Positions 37,400 to 51,305 of a DNA stretch of 64,000 bases are shown here, piece by piece (the stretch's first letter is position 1; every line of letters begins with the position of its first letter). Where the stretch lies: contig NZ_CP064760.1 in assembly GCF_015565955.1 (NCBI RefSeq), forward strand, positions 1,426,001 to 1,490,000, in the 5' to 3' direction. The position numbers were made by a program, and so were the translations under genes. The notes beneath the pieces were generated by a model that made no database searches, was not told the DNA's origin, and saw nothing but the letters and a program-made list of their open reading frames with translations. Origin of the DNA: Microbacterium schleiferi (GTDB lineage: Bacteria; Actinomycetota; Actinomycetes; Actinomycetales; Microbacteriaceae).

Positions 37400-38020
37400 G
37401 TGCCGCTGATCGCCTTGACAGGCGGAATCGCCGCCGGCAAATCCACGGTCGCGGCACGCCTGGCAGAGCTCGGGGCCGTGATCGTCGACGCCGACCAGGT
37501 CGTGCGGGACGTGCAGGGCGCCGGGTCGCCGGTGCTGCAACGGATCGCGGACGAGTTCGGCGACGACATCCTGACGGACGAGGGATCACTGGACCGGCCG
37601 GCACTCGGCGCGCTCGTGTTCGGCAACCCCGATCGCCTGGCCGCGCTCAACGCGATCGTGCATCCGGCGGTGCGTGAGGAGTCGGCACGCCGTTTCGGGG
37701 AGGCTTTCGCCGCCGATCCCGACGCCGTCGTCGTCTACGACGTGCCGCTGCTGGTCGAGGCGCGGGTTGACGATCCGTGGGAACTGATCGTCGTCGCCCA
37801 TGCGCCGGCCGACCTGCGCGAACAGCGCCTCGTCGACCTGCGCGGCATGTCTCGGCAGGAGGCGGCATCCCGGATCGCCTCGCAGGTTCCCGACGAGGCT
37901 CGTCTGGCGATCGCCGATGTCGTCATCGACACGACGGGAACCCTCGCGCAGACCCTCGATCAGGTCGACGTGCTCTGGGAGGCGTTGCCGTTGCGGATCG
38001 CCGCCCGCCGGTCGCGCTGA
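37400..38020 (+). CDS. coaE: Dephospho-CoA kinase
   Basis: CoaE phosphorylates dephospho-CoA in the last step of coenzyme A synthesis. This 206-residue protein has the P-loop GGIAAGKST at residues 8-16, the substrate-binding region VIVDADQVVRDVQ, VVYDVPLLVEA, and the DLR / RIASQVPDEAR lid segment. It starts with GTG, 2 nt after the stop of the upstream gene, so it is probably cotranscribed with it. Its 3' end overlaps the convergent DUF4126 gene by about 60 bp. In related genomes coaE lies between rpsA and uvrB, as it does here apart from the accessory genes inserted after rpsA. Confidence 0.95.
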   Translation: MPLIALTGGIAAGKSTVAARLAELGAVIVDADQVVRDVQGAGSPVLQRIADEFGDDILTDEGSLDRPALGALVFGNPDRLAALNAIVHPAVREESARRFGEAFAADPDAVVVYDVPLLVEARVDDPWELIVVAHAPADLREQRLVDLRGMSRQEAASRIASQVPDEARLAIADVVIDTTGTLAQTLDQVDVLWEALPLRIAARRSR

Positions 38021-38589
38021 CGCCACCAGCGCGGAACCACCACGACCGCCGTCACGATCGCGCCGATCAGCAGCACGAACCCGACGATCGGCAACACGAT
38101 CGCGAATATCGACAGCGCGAGGCTCGAGACATCCTCCGCGGTGCTCACGATCGGGGCTGCGACGCCGGCGGTCGCGGCATTCGCGACCGGGCGAATCGAC
38201 GCCTTCACCACGTGGATGCCGAGCGCGATCGCAACGCCGATCCCGATGGCCACCCAGTTCTGATTCGCGAAGAACTCGCCCGGGTCATCCACGCGCAGGG
38301 TCTCTGCGCTCGCCCCGGCACCGAACGCGATGCCGCCGGAGGCAGGACGGATGACGGTTTGCACGGCGTCATTGATGGAGTCGAGCACCGGGACTTTGTC
38401 GGCGATGATCTCGAGGACGAGGAGGGCCCCGATGACCCAGAGGGCGACGTCACTGGAGAGCCAGGCCCAACCGGCCGGCAGCGCGATCGCGTCGAAGAAG
38501 CGATTGGCCAGCCCGAGCACCAGCAGCGGCATCCACGCATTCAGCCCCGCCGCCGCGGCAAGGCCGGATCCCACGAAGAACTCGAGCAC
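37960..38589 (-). CDS. DUF4126 membrane protein
   Basis: This protein of 209 residues has the family N-terminus EFFVGSGLAAAAGLNAWMPL, then about four more hydrophobic segments including HVVKASIRPVANAATAG and LALSIFAIVLPIVGFVLLI. It is an integral membrane protein of unknown role. The GTG start at 38589 has TACCCT ending 6 nt upstream on its strand, so it is probably leaderless. Its 3' end overlaps the convergent coaE by about 60 bp, and it is divergent from uvrB. Confidence 0.8.
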   Translation of the reverse strand: MLEFFVGSGLAAAAGLNAWMPLLVLGLANRFFDAIALPAGWAWLSSDVALWVIGALLVLEIIADKVPVLDSINDAVQTVIRPASGGIAFGAGASAETLRVDDPGEFFANQNWVAIGIGVAIALGIHVVKASIRPVANAATAGVAAPIVSTAEDVSSLALSIFAIVLPIVGFVLLIGAIVTAVVVVPRWWRQRDRRAAIRNGNASQSTST

Positions 38590-38595
38590 CCCTCC

Positions 38596-38601
38596 AGGGT
38601 A
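38596..38601 (-). promoter_or_regulatory. -10 element of the leaderless DUF4126 gene
   Basis: TACCCT on the minus strand, 6 nt before the GTG start at 38589. It mirrors the uvrB promoter at 38753. Confidence 0.6.
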
Positions 38602-38649
38602 GGCATCCTTCTTCCCGCGCGCACCGCCCCGCTCGGCCCGAACTCTCGC

Positions 38650-38709
38650 GCGAAGGGTCACAACACGCCGCAACCCGCGCCGGACGTGCGGCGTGTTGCG
38701 ACCCCTCGC
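38650..38709. repeat. 60-bp palindromic element, copy 2
   Basis: The arms at 38650-38671 and 38688-38709 (core CACAACACGCCGC and its near-complement) surround a 16-bp loop. It is equivalent in design to 25989-26048, with a different loop. It lies between the divergent promoters of DUF4126 and uvrB. Confidence 0.85.
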
Positions 38710-38752
38710 GCCAGAGTGTGGCGGAGCACGCCCCGATGTCTGACCCCGCGCC

Positions 38753-38758
38753 TACCCT
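38753..38758 (+). promoter_or_regulatory. -10 element of leaderless uvrB
   Basis: TACCCT followed by 6 nt and the GTG start of uvrB at 38765. A GGAG lies only 1-2 nt before the start, too close to act as a normal ribosome-binding site. No SOS box could be found nearby. Confidence 0.6.
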
Positions 38759-38764
38759 GGGAGA

Positions 38765-40846
38765 GTGCAAACCACACGATCCGTCAGGCCCTTCGAAGTC
38801 GTCAGCGAGTACCAGCCCTCGGGCGACCAACCGCAGGCGATCGCCGAGCTTGCGGCGCGCATCAACGCGGGCGAGACGGATGTCGTTCTGCTCGGCGCGA
38901 CGGGAACCGGCAAGTCCGCGACCACGGCGTGGCTCATCGAGCAGGTACAGCGGCCGACGCTTGTGCTCGCCCACAACAAGACCCTCGCCGCGCAGCTGGC
39001 CAACGAGTTCCGCGAGCTCATGCCGAATAACGCGGTCGAGTACTTCGTCTCGTACTACGACTACTACCAACCAGAGGCGTACGTGCCGCAGACAGACACC
39101 TTCATCGAGAAGGACTCGTCGATCAACGCCGAGGTCGAGCGGTTGCGCCACTCCACGACCAACTCCCTGCTCTCACGCCGCGACGTCGTCGTGGTCTCGA
39201 CGGTCTCCTGCATCTACGGCCTGGGTGCGCCCGAGGAGTACCTGCGGGCCATGGTGGCGCTGCAGGTGGGGGAGCGGTACGACCGCGATGCTCTCATCCG
39301 CAAGTTCATCGCGATGCAGTACAACCGCAACGACGTCGACTTCTCGCGCGGAAACTTCCGCGTCCGCGGCGACACGATCGAGATCATCCCGGTGTACGAG
39401 GAGTACGCCATTCGCATTGACCTGTTCGGCGATGAGATCGAGGCGCTCTACCTGCTGCATCCGCTCACCGGCGACGTCATCCAGAAGATGGATTCGATCC
39501 CGATCTTCCCCGCCTCGCACTACGTCGCCGGAACCGAGACGGTGCAGCGCGCGATCGGCACGATCGAAGATGAGCTCGCGGGGCGACTGAAGGAGCTCGA
39601 GTCTCAGCAGAAGCTGCTCGAAGCGCAGCGCCTGCGCATGCGAACGACCTTTGACCTCGAGATGCTCCAGCAGTTGGGCTTCTGCTCCGGCATCGAGAAC
39701 TATTCGCGGCACCTGGACGGGCGGCAGCCGGGCGAGCCGCCCCACACCCTGCTCGACTTCTTCCCCGACGACTTCCTGATGGTCATCGACGAGTCCCACG
39801 TCACGGTGCCGCAGATCGGGGCGATGTACGAGGGGGATGCCTCGCGAAAGCGCACGCTGGTCGACCACGGCTTCCGGCTCCCGTCGGCGCTCGATAACCG
39901 ACCACTGCGTTTCGACGAGTTCAAGAACCGCATCGGCCAGACCGTCTACCTGTCCGCGACCCCGGGTCGCTACGAGATGGGGATCGCCGACGGCATCGTG
40001 GAGCAGATCATCCGCCCCACGGGTCTTGTCGACCCCGAGATCGTGGTGAAACCGTCCAAGGGGCAGATCGACGACCTGCTCGAAGAGATCCGCATTCGCG
40101 TCGAGCGCGACGAACGCGTTCTGGTCACAACCCTCACGAAGAAGATGGCCGAGGAGCTCACCGACTTCCTCGGCGAGCACGGCGTGCGGGTGCGCTACCT
40201 GCACTCGGATGTCGACACTCTCCGCCGCGTCGAGTTGTTAAGTGAGTTGCGCGCGGGCATCTACGACGTGCTGGTGGGCATCAACCTGCTTCGCGAGGGT
40301 CTTGACCTTCCCGAGGTCTCCCTGGTGTCGATCCTGGATGCCGACAAGGAGGGATTCCTGCGGTCGGGAACCTCCCTCATCCAGACGATCGGTCGCGCCG
40401 CCCGAAACGTCTCCGGTCAGGTGCACATGTACGCCGACACCATCACCGATTCGATGCGCGCGGCGATCGACGAGACCGACCGGCGTCGCGAGAAGCAGGT
40501 CGCTTACAACCTCGAGCACGGCATCGACCCCCAACCGCTTCGCAAGAAGATCGCCGACATCACCGATGCGCTGATCCGCGAAGGTGCCGACACGAAGGCG
40601 ATGCTGAACCGCAAGGATGCTGCCGGGTCGAAGAACGGCAAGGGCAAGAGCCCGACACCGAACCTGCGGCGCGAGGGGATCGCGGCCGAGGGAGCGACGC
40701 AACTCGAAGCGATGATCGCGGATGTGTCAGACCAGATGCTCGCTGCGGCCGGTGAACTGAAGTTCGAGCTTGCAGCCCGTCTGCGCGATGAACTGCAAGA
40801 TCTGAAGAAGGAGCTGCGAGCCATGGAGCGCGCCGGCCACGCCTGA
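38765..40846 (+). CDS. uvrB: Excinuclease ABC subunit UvrB
   Basis: UvrB is the damage-verifying helicase of nucleotide excision repair. This 693-residue protein has Walker [10 protein letters not shown] near residue 41, the beta-hairpin region [20 protein letters not shown] that inserts into the [13 protein letters not shown], the helicase motifs [15 protein letters not shown] and QTIGRAARN, and the C-terminal UVR coiled-coil for UvrC ([19 protein letters not shown]). The length is standard. The GTG start is leaderless, 6 nt after TACCCT. It is divergent from DUF4126 and upstream of uvrA and uvrC, so all three Uvr proteins are encoded within 9 kb. Confidence 0.98.
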   Translation: MQTTRSVRPFEVVSEYQPSGDQPQAIAELAARINAGETDVVLLGATGTGKSATTAWLIEQVQRPTLVLAHNKTLAAQLANEFRELMPNNAVEYFVSYYDYYQPEAYVPQTDTFIEKDSSINAEVERLRHSTTNSLLSRRDVVVVSTVSCIYGLGAPEEYLRAMVALQVGERYDRDALIRKFIAMQYNRNDVDFSRGNFRVRGDTIEIIPVYEEYAIRIDLFGDEIEALYLLHPLTGDVIQKMDSIPIFPASHYVAGTETVQRAIGTIEDELAGRLKELESQQKLLEAQRLRMRTTFDLEMLQQLGFCSGIENYSRHLDGRQPGEPPHTLLDFFPDDFLMVIDESHVTVPQIGAMYEGDASRKRTLVDHGFRLPSALDNRPLRFDEFKNRIGQTVYLSATPGRYEMGIADGIVEQIIRPTGLVDPEIVVKPSKGQIDDLLEEIRIRVERDERVLVTTLTKKMAEELTDFLGEHGVRVRYLHSDVDTLRRVELLSELRAGIYDVLVGINLLREGLDLPEVSLVSILDADKEGFLRSGTSLIQTIGRAARNVSGQVHMYADTITDSMRAAIDETDRRREKQVAYNLEHGIDPQPLRKKIADITDALIREGADTKAMLNRKDAAGSKNGKGKSPTPNLRREGIAAEGATQLEAMIADVSDQMLAAAGELKFELAARLRDELQDLKKELRAMERAGHA

Positions 40847-40852
40847 CCCGCC

Positions 40853-40929
40853 CCGGTCGTCGAGCGAGCGGGCGAGTCGAAACGAGAGTTTGGCCTCCGG
40901 TCGTCGAGCGAGTGGAGCGAGTCGAAACG
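40853..40929 (-). repeat. Two reversed copies of the dispersed GTTTCGACTCGC-type repeat
   Basis: Copies at about 40853-40884 and 40897-40929, starting CCGGTCGTCGAGCGAG and ending GAGTCGAAACG, are the reverse complement of the repeat at 15641. They lie between uvrB and the VOC gene. Confidence 0.82.
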
Positions 40930-40946
40930 AGAGCGCGGGAGGAACC

Positions 40947-41372
40947 ATGGAACAGCGGCTGAGCCTCATCACGCTCGGGGTCGCCGACCTCGACCGTGCC
41001 ATCGCCTTCTATCGCGCGATGGGGTGGGAGCCGCATCCGGGTTCCGTGCCCGGCGCGGTCGCCTTCTTCCAGCTCGATGGCCTGGCGTTTGCCCTGTGGA
41101 GTCGCGCTGAACTGGCGGCTGACTCCGTCGTCGACGATCCGGGCGGATGGGGCGGTGTGACGCTTGCGCACAACGTGCGCGCACCCGGCGAGGTGGACGC
41201 GATTCTTGCGGCCGCGGAGGCCGCGGGAGCCCGCCTGGGGCGAGCCGGTGCTCCGACCCCGTGGGGAGGGTACTCCGGCATCTTCATCGACCCAGACGGA
41301 CATCCGTGGGAGGTAGCGCACAACCCCGCCTGGCCACTCGACGAGACCGGCCGTGTGACGATCGAACCGTGA
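40947..41372 (+). CDS. VOC-family (glyoxalase/dioxygenase-fold) protein
   Basis: This 141-residue protein has two beta-alpha-beta-beta-beta units of the vicinal-oxygen-chelate fold: LSLITLGVADLDRAIAFYRAMG at the N-terminus, and GGYSGIFIDPDGHPWEVAHNP at the C-terminus. The metal-ligand positions look partly replaced, so the protein could bind a ligand (as in antibiotic-binding or glyoxalase-like members) and not necessarily act as an enzyme. The ATG follows a GGGAGGA ribosome-binding site. It has no obvious operon partner. The substrate is unknown. Confidence 0.85.
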   Translation: MEQRLSLITLGVADLDRAIAFYRAMGWEPHPGSVPGAVAFFQLDGLAFALWSRAELAADSVVDDPGGWGGVTLAHNVRAPGEVDAILAAAEAAGARLGRAGAPTPWGGYSGIFIDPDGHPWEVAHNPAWPLDETGRVTIEP

Positions 41373-41625
41373 TGAGATTCGTCGACCCTCAGGTGATCCT
41401 CTTCGTGGCTGACTGAGACGGGCACCTGGTTCACCTGGTGCAGCGCGTCAGCTGACCTCTGTGGTCATCGACCGGCCGATCCTGGAGCGTCGCAACGGCG
41501 CATGTCTTCCGCGACTCGCCGGCGTCGGCGGCCAGTCATCGGCGTGTCGGGGGCTTCTTGCGCCGTTGCGACCGGCGTAGACGGGCGCGACATCCTTGGG
41601 CTGCCCCGGCGGCCCGACGGATGCC

Positions 41626-42072
41626 TCAGCCGGCGAGGTGCGGCATCCGGCCCGCGAACGGCCGCAGTCCGTCGCGGAGGTCCTTCAACTCCTCCACACC
41701 CAGTCCGGTGACTGCCATGATGCGCCGAGGAACCTCAAGCGCGTCCTCGCGGAGTGCGCGTCCGGCCGTCGTCAGCCCGATGTCGAGCACGCGCTCGTCA
41801 TCGGGCCGGCGCGTGCGGGTCACGCGTCCCTGCGCTTCGAGGCGTTTGACGAGAGGGGAGAGTGTTGCAGGTTCCATGGCGAGCTCGTCGGCGAGCTCGC
41901 CGAGGGAACGCGGAGACTGCTCCCAGAGGGCGAGCATCACAAGGTACTGCGGATGCGTCAGCCCGAGCGGCTCGAGGATCGGGCGATAGATCGACACGAC
42001 GTTGCGGGCGGCTGTGACCAGCGCAAAACACACCTGGTTGTCGAGCTTGAGCAGATCTTCCTCGTCGGACAT
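41626..42072 (-). CDS. MarR-family transcriptional regulator
   Basis: This 148-residue regulator has the MarR winged helix: an N-terminal dimer helix (QVCFALVTAARNVVSIYRPILEPLG), HTH with LGELADELAMEPATLSPLVKRLEAQG, the wing VTRTRRPDDERVLDIGLTTAG, and a C-terminal dimer helix. The N-terminal Cys in QVCFAL (about residue 15) is where the redox-sensing Cys of the OhrR group lies, so organic-peroxide sensing is possible, but no ohr gene is nearby. It is divergent from a small zinc-ribbon gene, and a probable operator (42093-42104) lies between them. Confidence 0.9.
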   Translation of the reverse strand: MSDEEDLLKLDNQVCFALVTAARNVVSIYRPILEPLGLTHPQYLVMLALWEQSPRSLGELADELAMEPATLSPLVKRLEAQGRVTRTRRPDDERVLDIGLTTAGRALREDALEVPRRIMAVTGLGVEELKDLRDGLRPFAGRMPHLAG

Positions 42073-42092
42073 ATCGCCAGTCTAGCGATTCA

Positions 42093-42104
42093 TTAGTACA
42101 CTAA
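42093..42104. promoter_or_regulatory. Probable MarR operator
   Basis: The inverted repeat TTAGT-AC-ACTAA lies between the divergent marR-like gene and the small gene at 42110. It contains the TACACT that serves as the -10 element of the small gene, so binding of the regulator would block that promoter. The arm length of 5 bp is short; the call rests on position and symmetry. Confidence 0.6.
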
Positions 42105-42109
42105 ACATC

Positions 42110-42352
42110 ATGACGCAAACGAATGAGGTGCCGAAGCGACCGCTCCGCGAGCGGGTGCGCGAGGCCGGCGGTTGGTACACGTGGTTCAACACCAACCTCA
42201 TCCGCGTCGCCGGGCCGCCTGCCGTCAGCCCGCTCGAGCCGGGCCCGACGGCCGAGGAGCGCGCCGAGCGCGCCTGCCCGCTGTGTCACCAGCCGATGAA
42301 TCGCCATACGTTCGATCGCTCGGGCGACAAACCCCTCATGCACTGCCCCTGA
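42110..42352 (+). CDS. Small zinc-ribbon-like protein
   Basis: This 80-residue protein has an N-terminal helical part (RPLRERVREAGGWYTWFNTNL) and a C-terminal CPLCHQPMNRHTFDRSGDKP followed by LMHCP, with three Cys and two His residues that could bind a zinc ion. I do not recognise a named family. The ATG has TACACT ending 7 nt upstream and no ribosome-binding site, so it is probably leaderless and overlaps the presumed operator. Likely regulated by the divergent MarR-type protein. Confidence 0.65.
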   Translation: MTQTNEVPKRPLRERVREAGGWYTWFNTNLIRVAGPPAVSPLEPGPTAEERAERACPLCHQPMNRHTFDRSGDKPLMHCP

Positions 42353-42410
42353 CAGGGGACCTCTCGGCCGCGCGATTCGCGGGGCCGGAGCCGATGTCGG
42401 AGGCCACACC

Positions 42411-42416
42411 TACACT
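42411..42416 (+). promoter_or_regulatory. -10 element of leaderless uvrA
   Basis: TACACT followed by TGACGG and the GTG start at 42423, the spacing expected for a transcript starting on the first codon. There is no ribosome-binding site before the start. Confidence 0.6.
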
Positions 42417-42422
42417 TGACGG

Positions 42423-45328
<2,906 letters not shown>

Positions 45329-45330
45329 GC

Positions 45331-47294
45331 GTGGCTCGCGCCAGCCACCCCCAGCTTGCGTACCGGCCCGCGCCGGGGAGATCCCCACCAACCCCGGCGT
45401 CTACCGGTTCCGCGATGACGCCGGGCGTGTGCTCTACGTCGGCAAGGCGAAGAACCTGCGTGCCCGCCTGTCCAACTACTTCGCGCCGTTGCACACGCTG
45501 CACGAGCGGACACGGCGCATGGTGACAACGGCCACCGGCGTCGAATGGACGGTCGTCGGCAGCGACGTCGAGGCGCTGCAGCTCGAGTACATGTGGATCC
45601 AGGAGTACTCGCCGCCCTTCAACGTGCGCTACAAGGACGACAAGTCCTACCCGTACATGGCGATCACCCTCGCCGACGAGGCGCCGCGCGTCATGGTCAC
45701 GCGAAACCACAAGATCCGCGGGGCGAAGTACTTCGGTCCATACCCCAAGGTGTGGGCGGTGCACGAGGTCATCGACCTCATGATCAAGGTGTTCCCGATC
45801 CGCACATGCAGTGACTCCTCGTACAAGCGGGCCATGGCCACGGGCAGGCCCTGCTTTCCCGGACAGATCGGACGCTGCGGCGGACCGTGCTCCGGTCGCG
45901 TCACGATCGAGGAGCACCGCGCGATCGTCGACGACTTCGTGGCGTTCATGTCCGGGGGCGATCAGCGCTTCACGAAACAGTTGACGGCACGGATGCGGGA
46001 GGCATCCGCCGCGATGGACTACGAGTCTGCGGCCGTCTTCCGCGACCGGCTCCAGGCGATCGAGGCGGTGCTCAACAAGAGTGCTCTCGTGTTGCCCGAT
46101 GACACGGATGCCGACCTGTTCGGCATCGCCGAGGACGAGCTGGCCGCCGCCGTGCAGCACTTCGTCGTCCGCGGCGGTCGCGTCCGTGGTGTGCGGGCGA
46201 CTACGATCGAGAAAGAACTGGACATCAGCGGGGGAGAGCTGGTCGATCAGATCCTGCAGCGGACGTACGGTCCCTCCGGCAGTGCCGACATCCCCAAGCA
46301 GGTCCTCGTTCCCGCCCTCCCCGAGGATGCCGCCGAACTCGAAGCGTGGCTGCGAGACAAGCGCGGCACGAACGTCACGATTCAGATCGCGCAGCGCGGC
46401 GCGAAGGCCGAGCTCATGAAGAGCGCGGCGCTCAATGCCCAGCAGGCGCTCTTGCTGCACAAGACCCGCCGCACGAGCGACTACGTCGCGCGCACGCAGG
46501 CGCTCACCGACCTCCAGGAGGCGCTCGGGCTCGACGAGGCCCCGCTCCGGATCGAGTGCTATGACGTGTCCCACCTGAGCGGCACGAATGTCGTGGCCTC
46601 GATGGTCGTGTTCGAAGATGGCCTGCCTCGCAAGGATCAGTACCGGACGTTCGGCGTCCCCGAGACCACCGACGACACCGACTCGCTGTATCAAGTGCTC
46701 ATGCGCCGCCTCGCATATATCGACGACGAGCGGGACGCCGACGAGGAAGTACCCGTGACTGTCGGAGAGGACGAGACGGATGCCGACGGCCTCGCTGTCG
46801 TCAGTTCCGATCCGACCAGCGATGGCACTGTCGTCACGGTACGAAACCGCCCCCGCTTTGCCTACCGCCCGCAACTGCTCGTCGTCGACGGTGGCAAGCC
46901 GCAGGTGAACGCGGCAGCGCGCGCGCTGTCCGACGCGGGCCACACCGACATCGCGTTGTGCGGGATTGCCAAGCGCCTCGAGGAAGTGTGGTTGCCTGAC
47001 GAGGACTACCCGGTGATCCTTCCGCGCACGAGCGAGGCGCTCTATCTGCTGCAGCGGCTGCGCGACGAGGCCCATCGCTTTGCGATCACGAAGCAGCGCG
47101 GAAAGCGCAAACGCGACATCCAGACCGTCCTCGCGGAAATCCCCGGGCTGGGGGAGGCTCGCATTCGCGCCCTGCTGCGCCACTTCGGGTCGGTCACGGC
47201 GCTCAGGAACGCGACGCCGGAAGAGATTCAGGAGCTCCCCGGAGTGGGCCCGAAGCTCGCCGCGACGATCCACGCGCACCTGGCAAGTCGATAG
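45331..47294 (+). CDS. uvrC: Excinuclease ABC subunit UvrC, frameshifted near the start as sequenced
   Basis: UvrC makes both cuts around the lesion marked by UvrA and UvrB. The body of the protein is in frame to 47294: GIY-YIG nuclease ([20 protein letters not shown]), a UVR domain ([19 protein letters not shown]), the RNase-H-like second nuclease ([21 protein letters not shown]) and a tandem helix-hairpin-helix end ([29 protein letters not shown]). The start GTG 45331 ([16 protein letters not shown]) is in another frame; adding one G to GGGG at 45375-45378 joins it to [12 protein letters not shown]. The result is 654 residues. The gene begins 2 nt after uvrA, so they are probably cotranscribed. 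Confidence 0.94.
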
Positions 47295-47392
47295 GCTGGC
47301 AGTGCGCGCGGGAGCCCGCTGCCCGGCAGCGAACGGCCCATCCGACGACCGCGCGACCAGTGCACAGCGACACCCGAGGACGAGGGGTCCCG

Positions 47393-48271
47393 ATGGATGA
47401 GACGACACCCGCGAGAAGCGATGTGCTCATCCTGACCGGAATGTCCGGCGCAGGGCGATCCACGGCTGCCAACGCTCTCGAGGACCTCGGCTGGTACGTC
47501 GTCGATAATCTGCCCCCGCAGATGCTCAAACCGCTCCTCGAGCTCTCGGAGATCGCGGCGTCCGCACTGCCGAAGGTCGCCGCCGTCGTCGACGTGCGCG
47601 GTGGCGATCTGTTCGCCGCGCTTCCCGCGGAAGTGGGGGAGCTGCGTTCCCGCCGGAATGTCCGCATCGTCTTCCTCGACGCCTCCGACGACGTCCTCGT
47701 GCGGCGTTTCGAGGCCGTGCGCCGGCCCCATCCGCTGCAGGGTGATGGCACGATCATCGACGGCATCCGCGTCGAACGTGAGCGGCTCTCGGAGATTCGC
47801 GAGCGCGCAGACATCGTCGTGGACACCACGTCGCTGAACGTCCACCAACTCGCGACCCGCATCTTCGAGCTCTTCTCCGACGAGGGCGCCGCTCGACACA
47901 TGCTCACGATCATGAGCTTCGGGTTCAAGTACGGCCTCCCGACGGATGCCGACATGGTCGCCGACATGCGCTTTCTGCCCAACCCCTATTGGGATCCCGC
48001 GCTGCGGACCTTCACGGGGCAGGATCCTCAGGTGCGCGACTACGTGCTCGGCCAGCCCGGGGCCCGCGAATTCGTGGACGCCTATGCGGCAGCCCTGCAG
48101 CCCGTGCTCCAGGGGTATCAGCGCGAGAACAAACGGCACTCCGTCGTCGCAATCGGCTGCACCGGAGGCAAGCATCGCTCGGTCGTCGTCGTCGAGGAGC
48201 TCGCTCAGCGACTGGCAGCCGAGGCAGGTGTCGCGGTGCGCGTGAAGCACCGCGACCTCGGCCGGGAGTAG
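47393..48271 (+). CDS. rapZ: RNase adapter RapZ / nucleotide-binding protein (YvcJ family)
   Basis: This 292-residue protein has the P-loop TGMSGAGRST near residue 17, DLGWYVVDNLPPQML, a Walker B-like VVDVR, the RRPHPL segment, and the C-terminal domain with MSFGFKYGLPTDADMVADMR, FLPNPYWDP and IGCTGGKHRSVV. Family members bind nucleotides; in enterobacteria RapZ controls an aminosugar-synthesis mRNA through RNase E, but in actinobacteria the target is not settled. It is followed by whiA as in most Gram-positive bacteria, with an intervening gap of 95 nt. The ATG follows a GGGTCCCG sequence without a strong ribosome-binding site. Confidence 0.95.
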   Translation: MDETTPARSDVLILTGMSGAGRSTAANALEDLGWYVVDNLPPQMLKPLLELSEIAASALPKVAAVVDVRGGDLFAALPAEVGELRSRRNVRIVFLDASDDVLVRRFEAVRRPHPLQGDGTIIDGIRVERERLSEIRERADIVVDTTSLNVHQLATRIFELFSDEGAARHMLTIMSFGFKYGLPTDADMVADMRFLPNPYWDPALRTFTGQDPQVRDYVLGQPGAREFVDAYAAALQPVLQGYQRENKRHSVVAIGCTGGKHRSVVVVEELAQRLAAEAGVAVRVKHRDLGRE

Positions 48272-48366
48272 CGCGCGGGCGGCATCCCGCCGAGATTTCT
48301 CGACCTCGGCCCGAGTAGGCTAGAGCGTTATCCGCCGGCCCTGCCGGCACCCTCGAAAGGAGCCAC

Positions 48367-49344
48367 GTGTCGCTGACGGCCGATGTCAAAGCAGAACTCA
48401 TCGCGGTACGGGACCCGCTTCCCAGCGCCCGTGTCGCCGAGTTGACATCACTGCTCCGGTTCGCCGGCGGCCTGCACTCCATCGCCAACCGTGTTGCGGT
48501 CGAGGCGGAGGTGGACTCCGAGGCTCTTGCGCGCCGCGTCGCGCGCGAACTCATGGAGATCTACGGCGTGCGGCCCGAGATCGTTCAGACGCAAGGCTCG
48601 GGATCCCGAGCCGGAGCGTTGTTCGCGGTGCGCGTCATCGACGGGGGAGAGACGCTGGCCCGTCAGACCGGACTGCTCGACCAGCGGCGCCGGCCCGTGC
48701 GCGGCCTCCCGAACAAGCTCACGACCGGTTCCCGGGGCGACCTCGCCGCCGTGTGGCGCGGCGCGTTCCTGGGCTCGGGTGCTCTCACCGACCCCGGCCG
48801 CTCAGCGTCGCTCGACGTACTGTGCCCGTCCTCGGAAGCGGCGATGGCCCTCGTCGGGGCAGCGCACCGGCTCGGCATCGGCGCGAAGGCGCGGGAGGTG
48901 CGCGGCGCGCCCCGCGTGGTCGTCCGCGAGGGTGACGCCATCCGGGCGGCGCTGGCTGTCATGGGGGCTCGCCAGGTCGCCGCGCACTGGGACGAGATGC
49001 GTCAGCGCCGGGAGGTTCGCGCCGGTGTGAACCGACTCGTGAACTTCGACGACGCGAACCTGCGTCGGTCTGCGCAGGCGGCTGTCGCCGCGTGCGCGCG
49101 GGTTGAGCGCGCCCTCGAGATCCTGGGCGAGGACATTCCCGATCACCTGCGCGAGGCCGGCGACCTGCGGCTGGCGCACCGCGATGCGAGCCTCGACGAA
49201 CTGGGTCACCACGCCGATCCGCCACTCACGAAAGATGCCGTCGCCGGACGTATCCGTCGTCTTCTCGCGATGGCCGACAAGAAGGCCTCCGCGGAGGGTA
49301 TTCCCGGAACAGAATCTGCGGTTCCGGCGAGCGCTCTGGACTGA
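48367..49344 (+). CDS. whiA: WhiA, sporulation-type transcription/cell-division regulator
   Basis: This 325-residue protein has the N-terminal LAGLIDADG-derived domain ([38 protein letters not shown]) without nuclease residues, and a C-terminal helix-turn-helix ([26 protein letters not shown]). WhiA controls division genes; in Streptomyces it works with WhiB, in non-sporulating relatives it affects growth and division. The GTG start follows an AAAGGAG ribosome-binding site. Position after rapZ is conserved. Confidence 0.97.
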   Translation: MSLTADVKAELIAVRDPLPSARVAELTSLLRFAGGLHSIANRVAVEAEVDSEALARRVARELMEIYGVRPEIVQTQGSGSRAGALFAVRVIDGGETLARQTGLLDQRRRPVRGLPNKLTTGSRGDLAAVWRGAFLGSGALTDPGRSASLDVLCPSSEAAMALVGAAHRLGIGAKAREVRGAPRVVVREGDAIRAALAVMGARQVAAHWDEMRQRREVRAGVNRLVNFDDANLRRSAQAAVAACARVERALEILGEDIPDHLREAGDLRLAHRDASLDELGHHADPPLTKDAVAGRIRRLLAMADKKASAEGIPGTESAVPASALD

Positions 49345-49492
49345 CCGCGCTTCACCAGCGCCACCCCGTAACGCGTCCTAGCTTCTTCCGCAAGACCCGC
49401 CGAGGGGTCGCCCAGGCTCACTAGGATGACAACTGTCACCCCAGCGACGCCGGGGCATTCCTGGCGCCGCGACGACAGGAAGAGAAGAGCGA

Positions 49493-50119
49493 ATGGCCAC
49501 CTACACCCTGCCCGACCTCCCCTACGACTACGCTGCGCTCGAGCCGCACATCAGTGCCACGATCATGCAGCTGCACCACGACAAGCACCACCAGGCGTAC
49601 GTGACGGGCGCCAACACGGCGCTGGAGCAGCTGGCCGAGGCGCGTGAGACGGGGAACCTCGCCAACGTCAACAAGCTCGAGAAGGATCTCTCGTTCAACC
49701 TCGGCGGTCACACGAACCACTCGATCTTCTGGACGAACATGTCGCCGAATGGTGGCGACAAGCCCACCGGCGAACTTGCCGCGGCGATCGACGAGTACTT
49801 CGGCTCGTTCGACAAGTTCCAGGCTCACTTCACCGCCGCCGCTCTCGGTGTGCAGGGTTCGGGCTGGGCGGCGCTGTTCTGGGACTCGATCGGTGAGCGT
49901 CTCATCATCCAGCAGATCTTCGACCAGCAGGGTCAGCTCGCCGCTGCCAGCGTCCCGCTGCTCATGCTGGACGTGTGGGAGCACGCGTACTACCTGGACT
50001 ACAAGAACGTCCGCGCTGACTACGTCAAGGCGTTCTGGAACATCGTGAACTGGGCCAACGTCCAGGACCGCTTTGTTACGGCTCGTGAGAAGACGGCGGC
50101 TCTGCTGCTAGGGTCATGA
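49493..50119 (+). CDS. sodA: Superoxide dismutase, Mn/Fe type
   Basis: SodA converts superoxide to hydrogen peroxide and oxygen in the cytoplasm. This 208-residue protein has the metal ligands His in [13 protein letters not shown] (about residue 27), His in HTNHSIFW (about 78), and Asp and His in [15 protein letters not shown] (about 164 and 168), the signature DVWEHAYY. Other family features are [13 protein letters not shown] and NWANVQDRF. Whether it uses Mn or Fe is not settled from sequence alone; the actinobacterial type is usually Mn. An AGGAAGAGAAGAG ribosome-binding site precedes the ATG. It stands alone between whiA and gap. Confidence 0.97.
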   Translation: MATYTLPDLPYDYAALEPHISATIMQLHHDKHHQAYVTGANTALEQLAEARETGNLANVNKLEKDLSFNLGGHTNHSIFWTNMSPNGGDKPTGELAAAIDEYFGSFDKFQAHFTAAALGVQGSGWAALFWDSIGERLIIQQIFDQQGQLAAASVPLLMLDVWEHAYYLDYKNVRADYVKAFWNIVNWANVQDRFVTAREKTAALLLGS

Positions 50120-50131
50120 TCAGGTGAGGAT

Positions 50132-50165
50132 GCCGCGGAGCCCTCGCCCGCTCGGGGGCTCCGGC
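50132..50165 (+). terminator. Possible hairpin terminator after sodA
   Basis: GGAGCCC and GGGCTCC arms with flanking GCC/GGC, 13 nt past the sodA stop. There is no T-tract and the left arm has a 2-nt bulge, so it is a weak call. Confidence 0.45.
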
Positions 50166-50232
50166 AACCTCATTTGTCTGCTGGAATACACCACAAATGA
50201 CACCCCTCTCCGGGTCGTCGATCCGGAGCTGA

Positions 50233-51282
<1,050 letters not shown>

Positions 51283-51305
51283 GTCGCGGCATCCGGTAAC
51301 CAGAC

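Noticed and set aside
38700-38764. SOS (LexA) box upstream of uvrB
   Set aside because: No sequence close to the actinobacterial TCGAAC-N4-GTTCGA pattern is present in the promoter region.
41373-41625. Short open frame and possible gene remnant after the VOC gene
   Set aside because: MRFVDPQVILFVAD and stop is too short and no downstream frame continues it. I see nothing supported in this gap.
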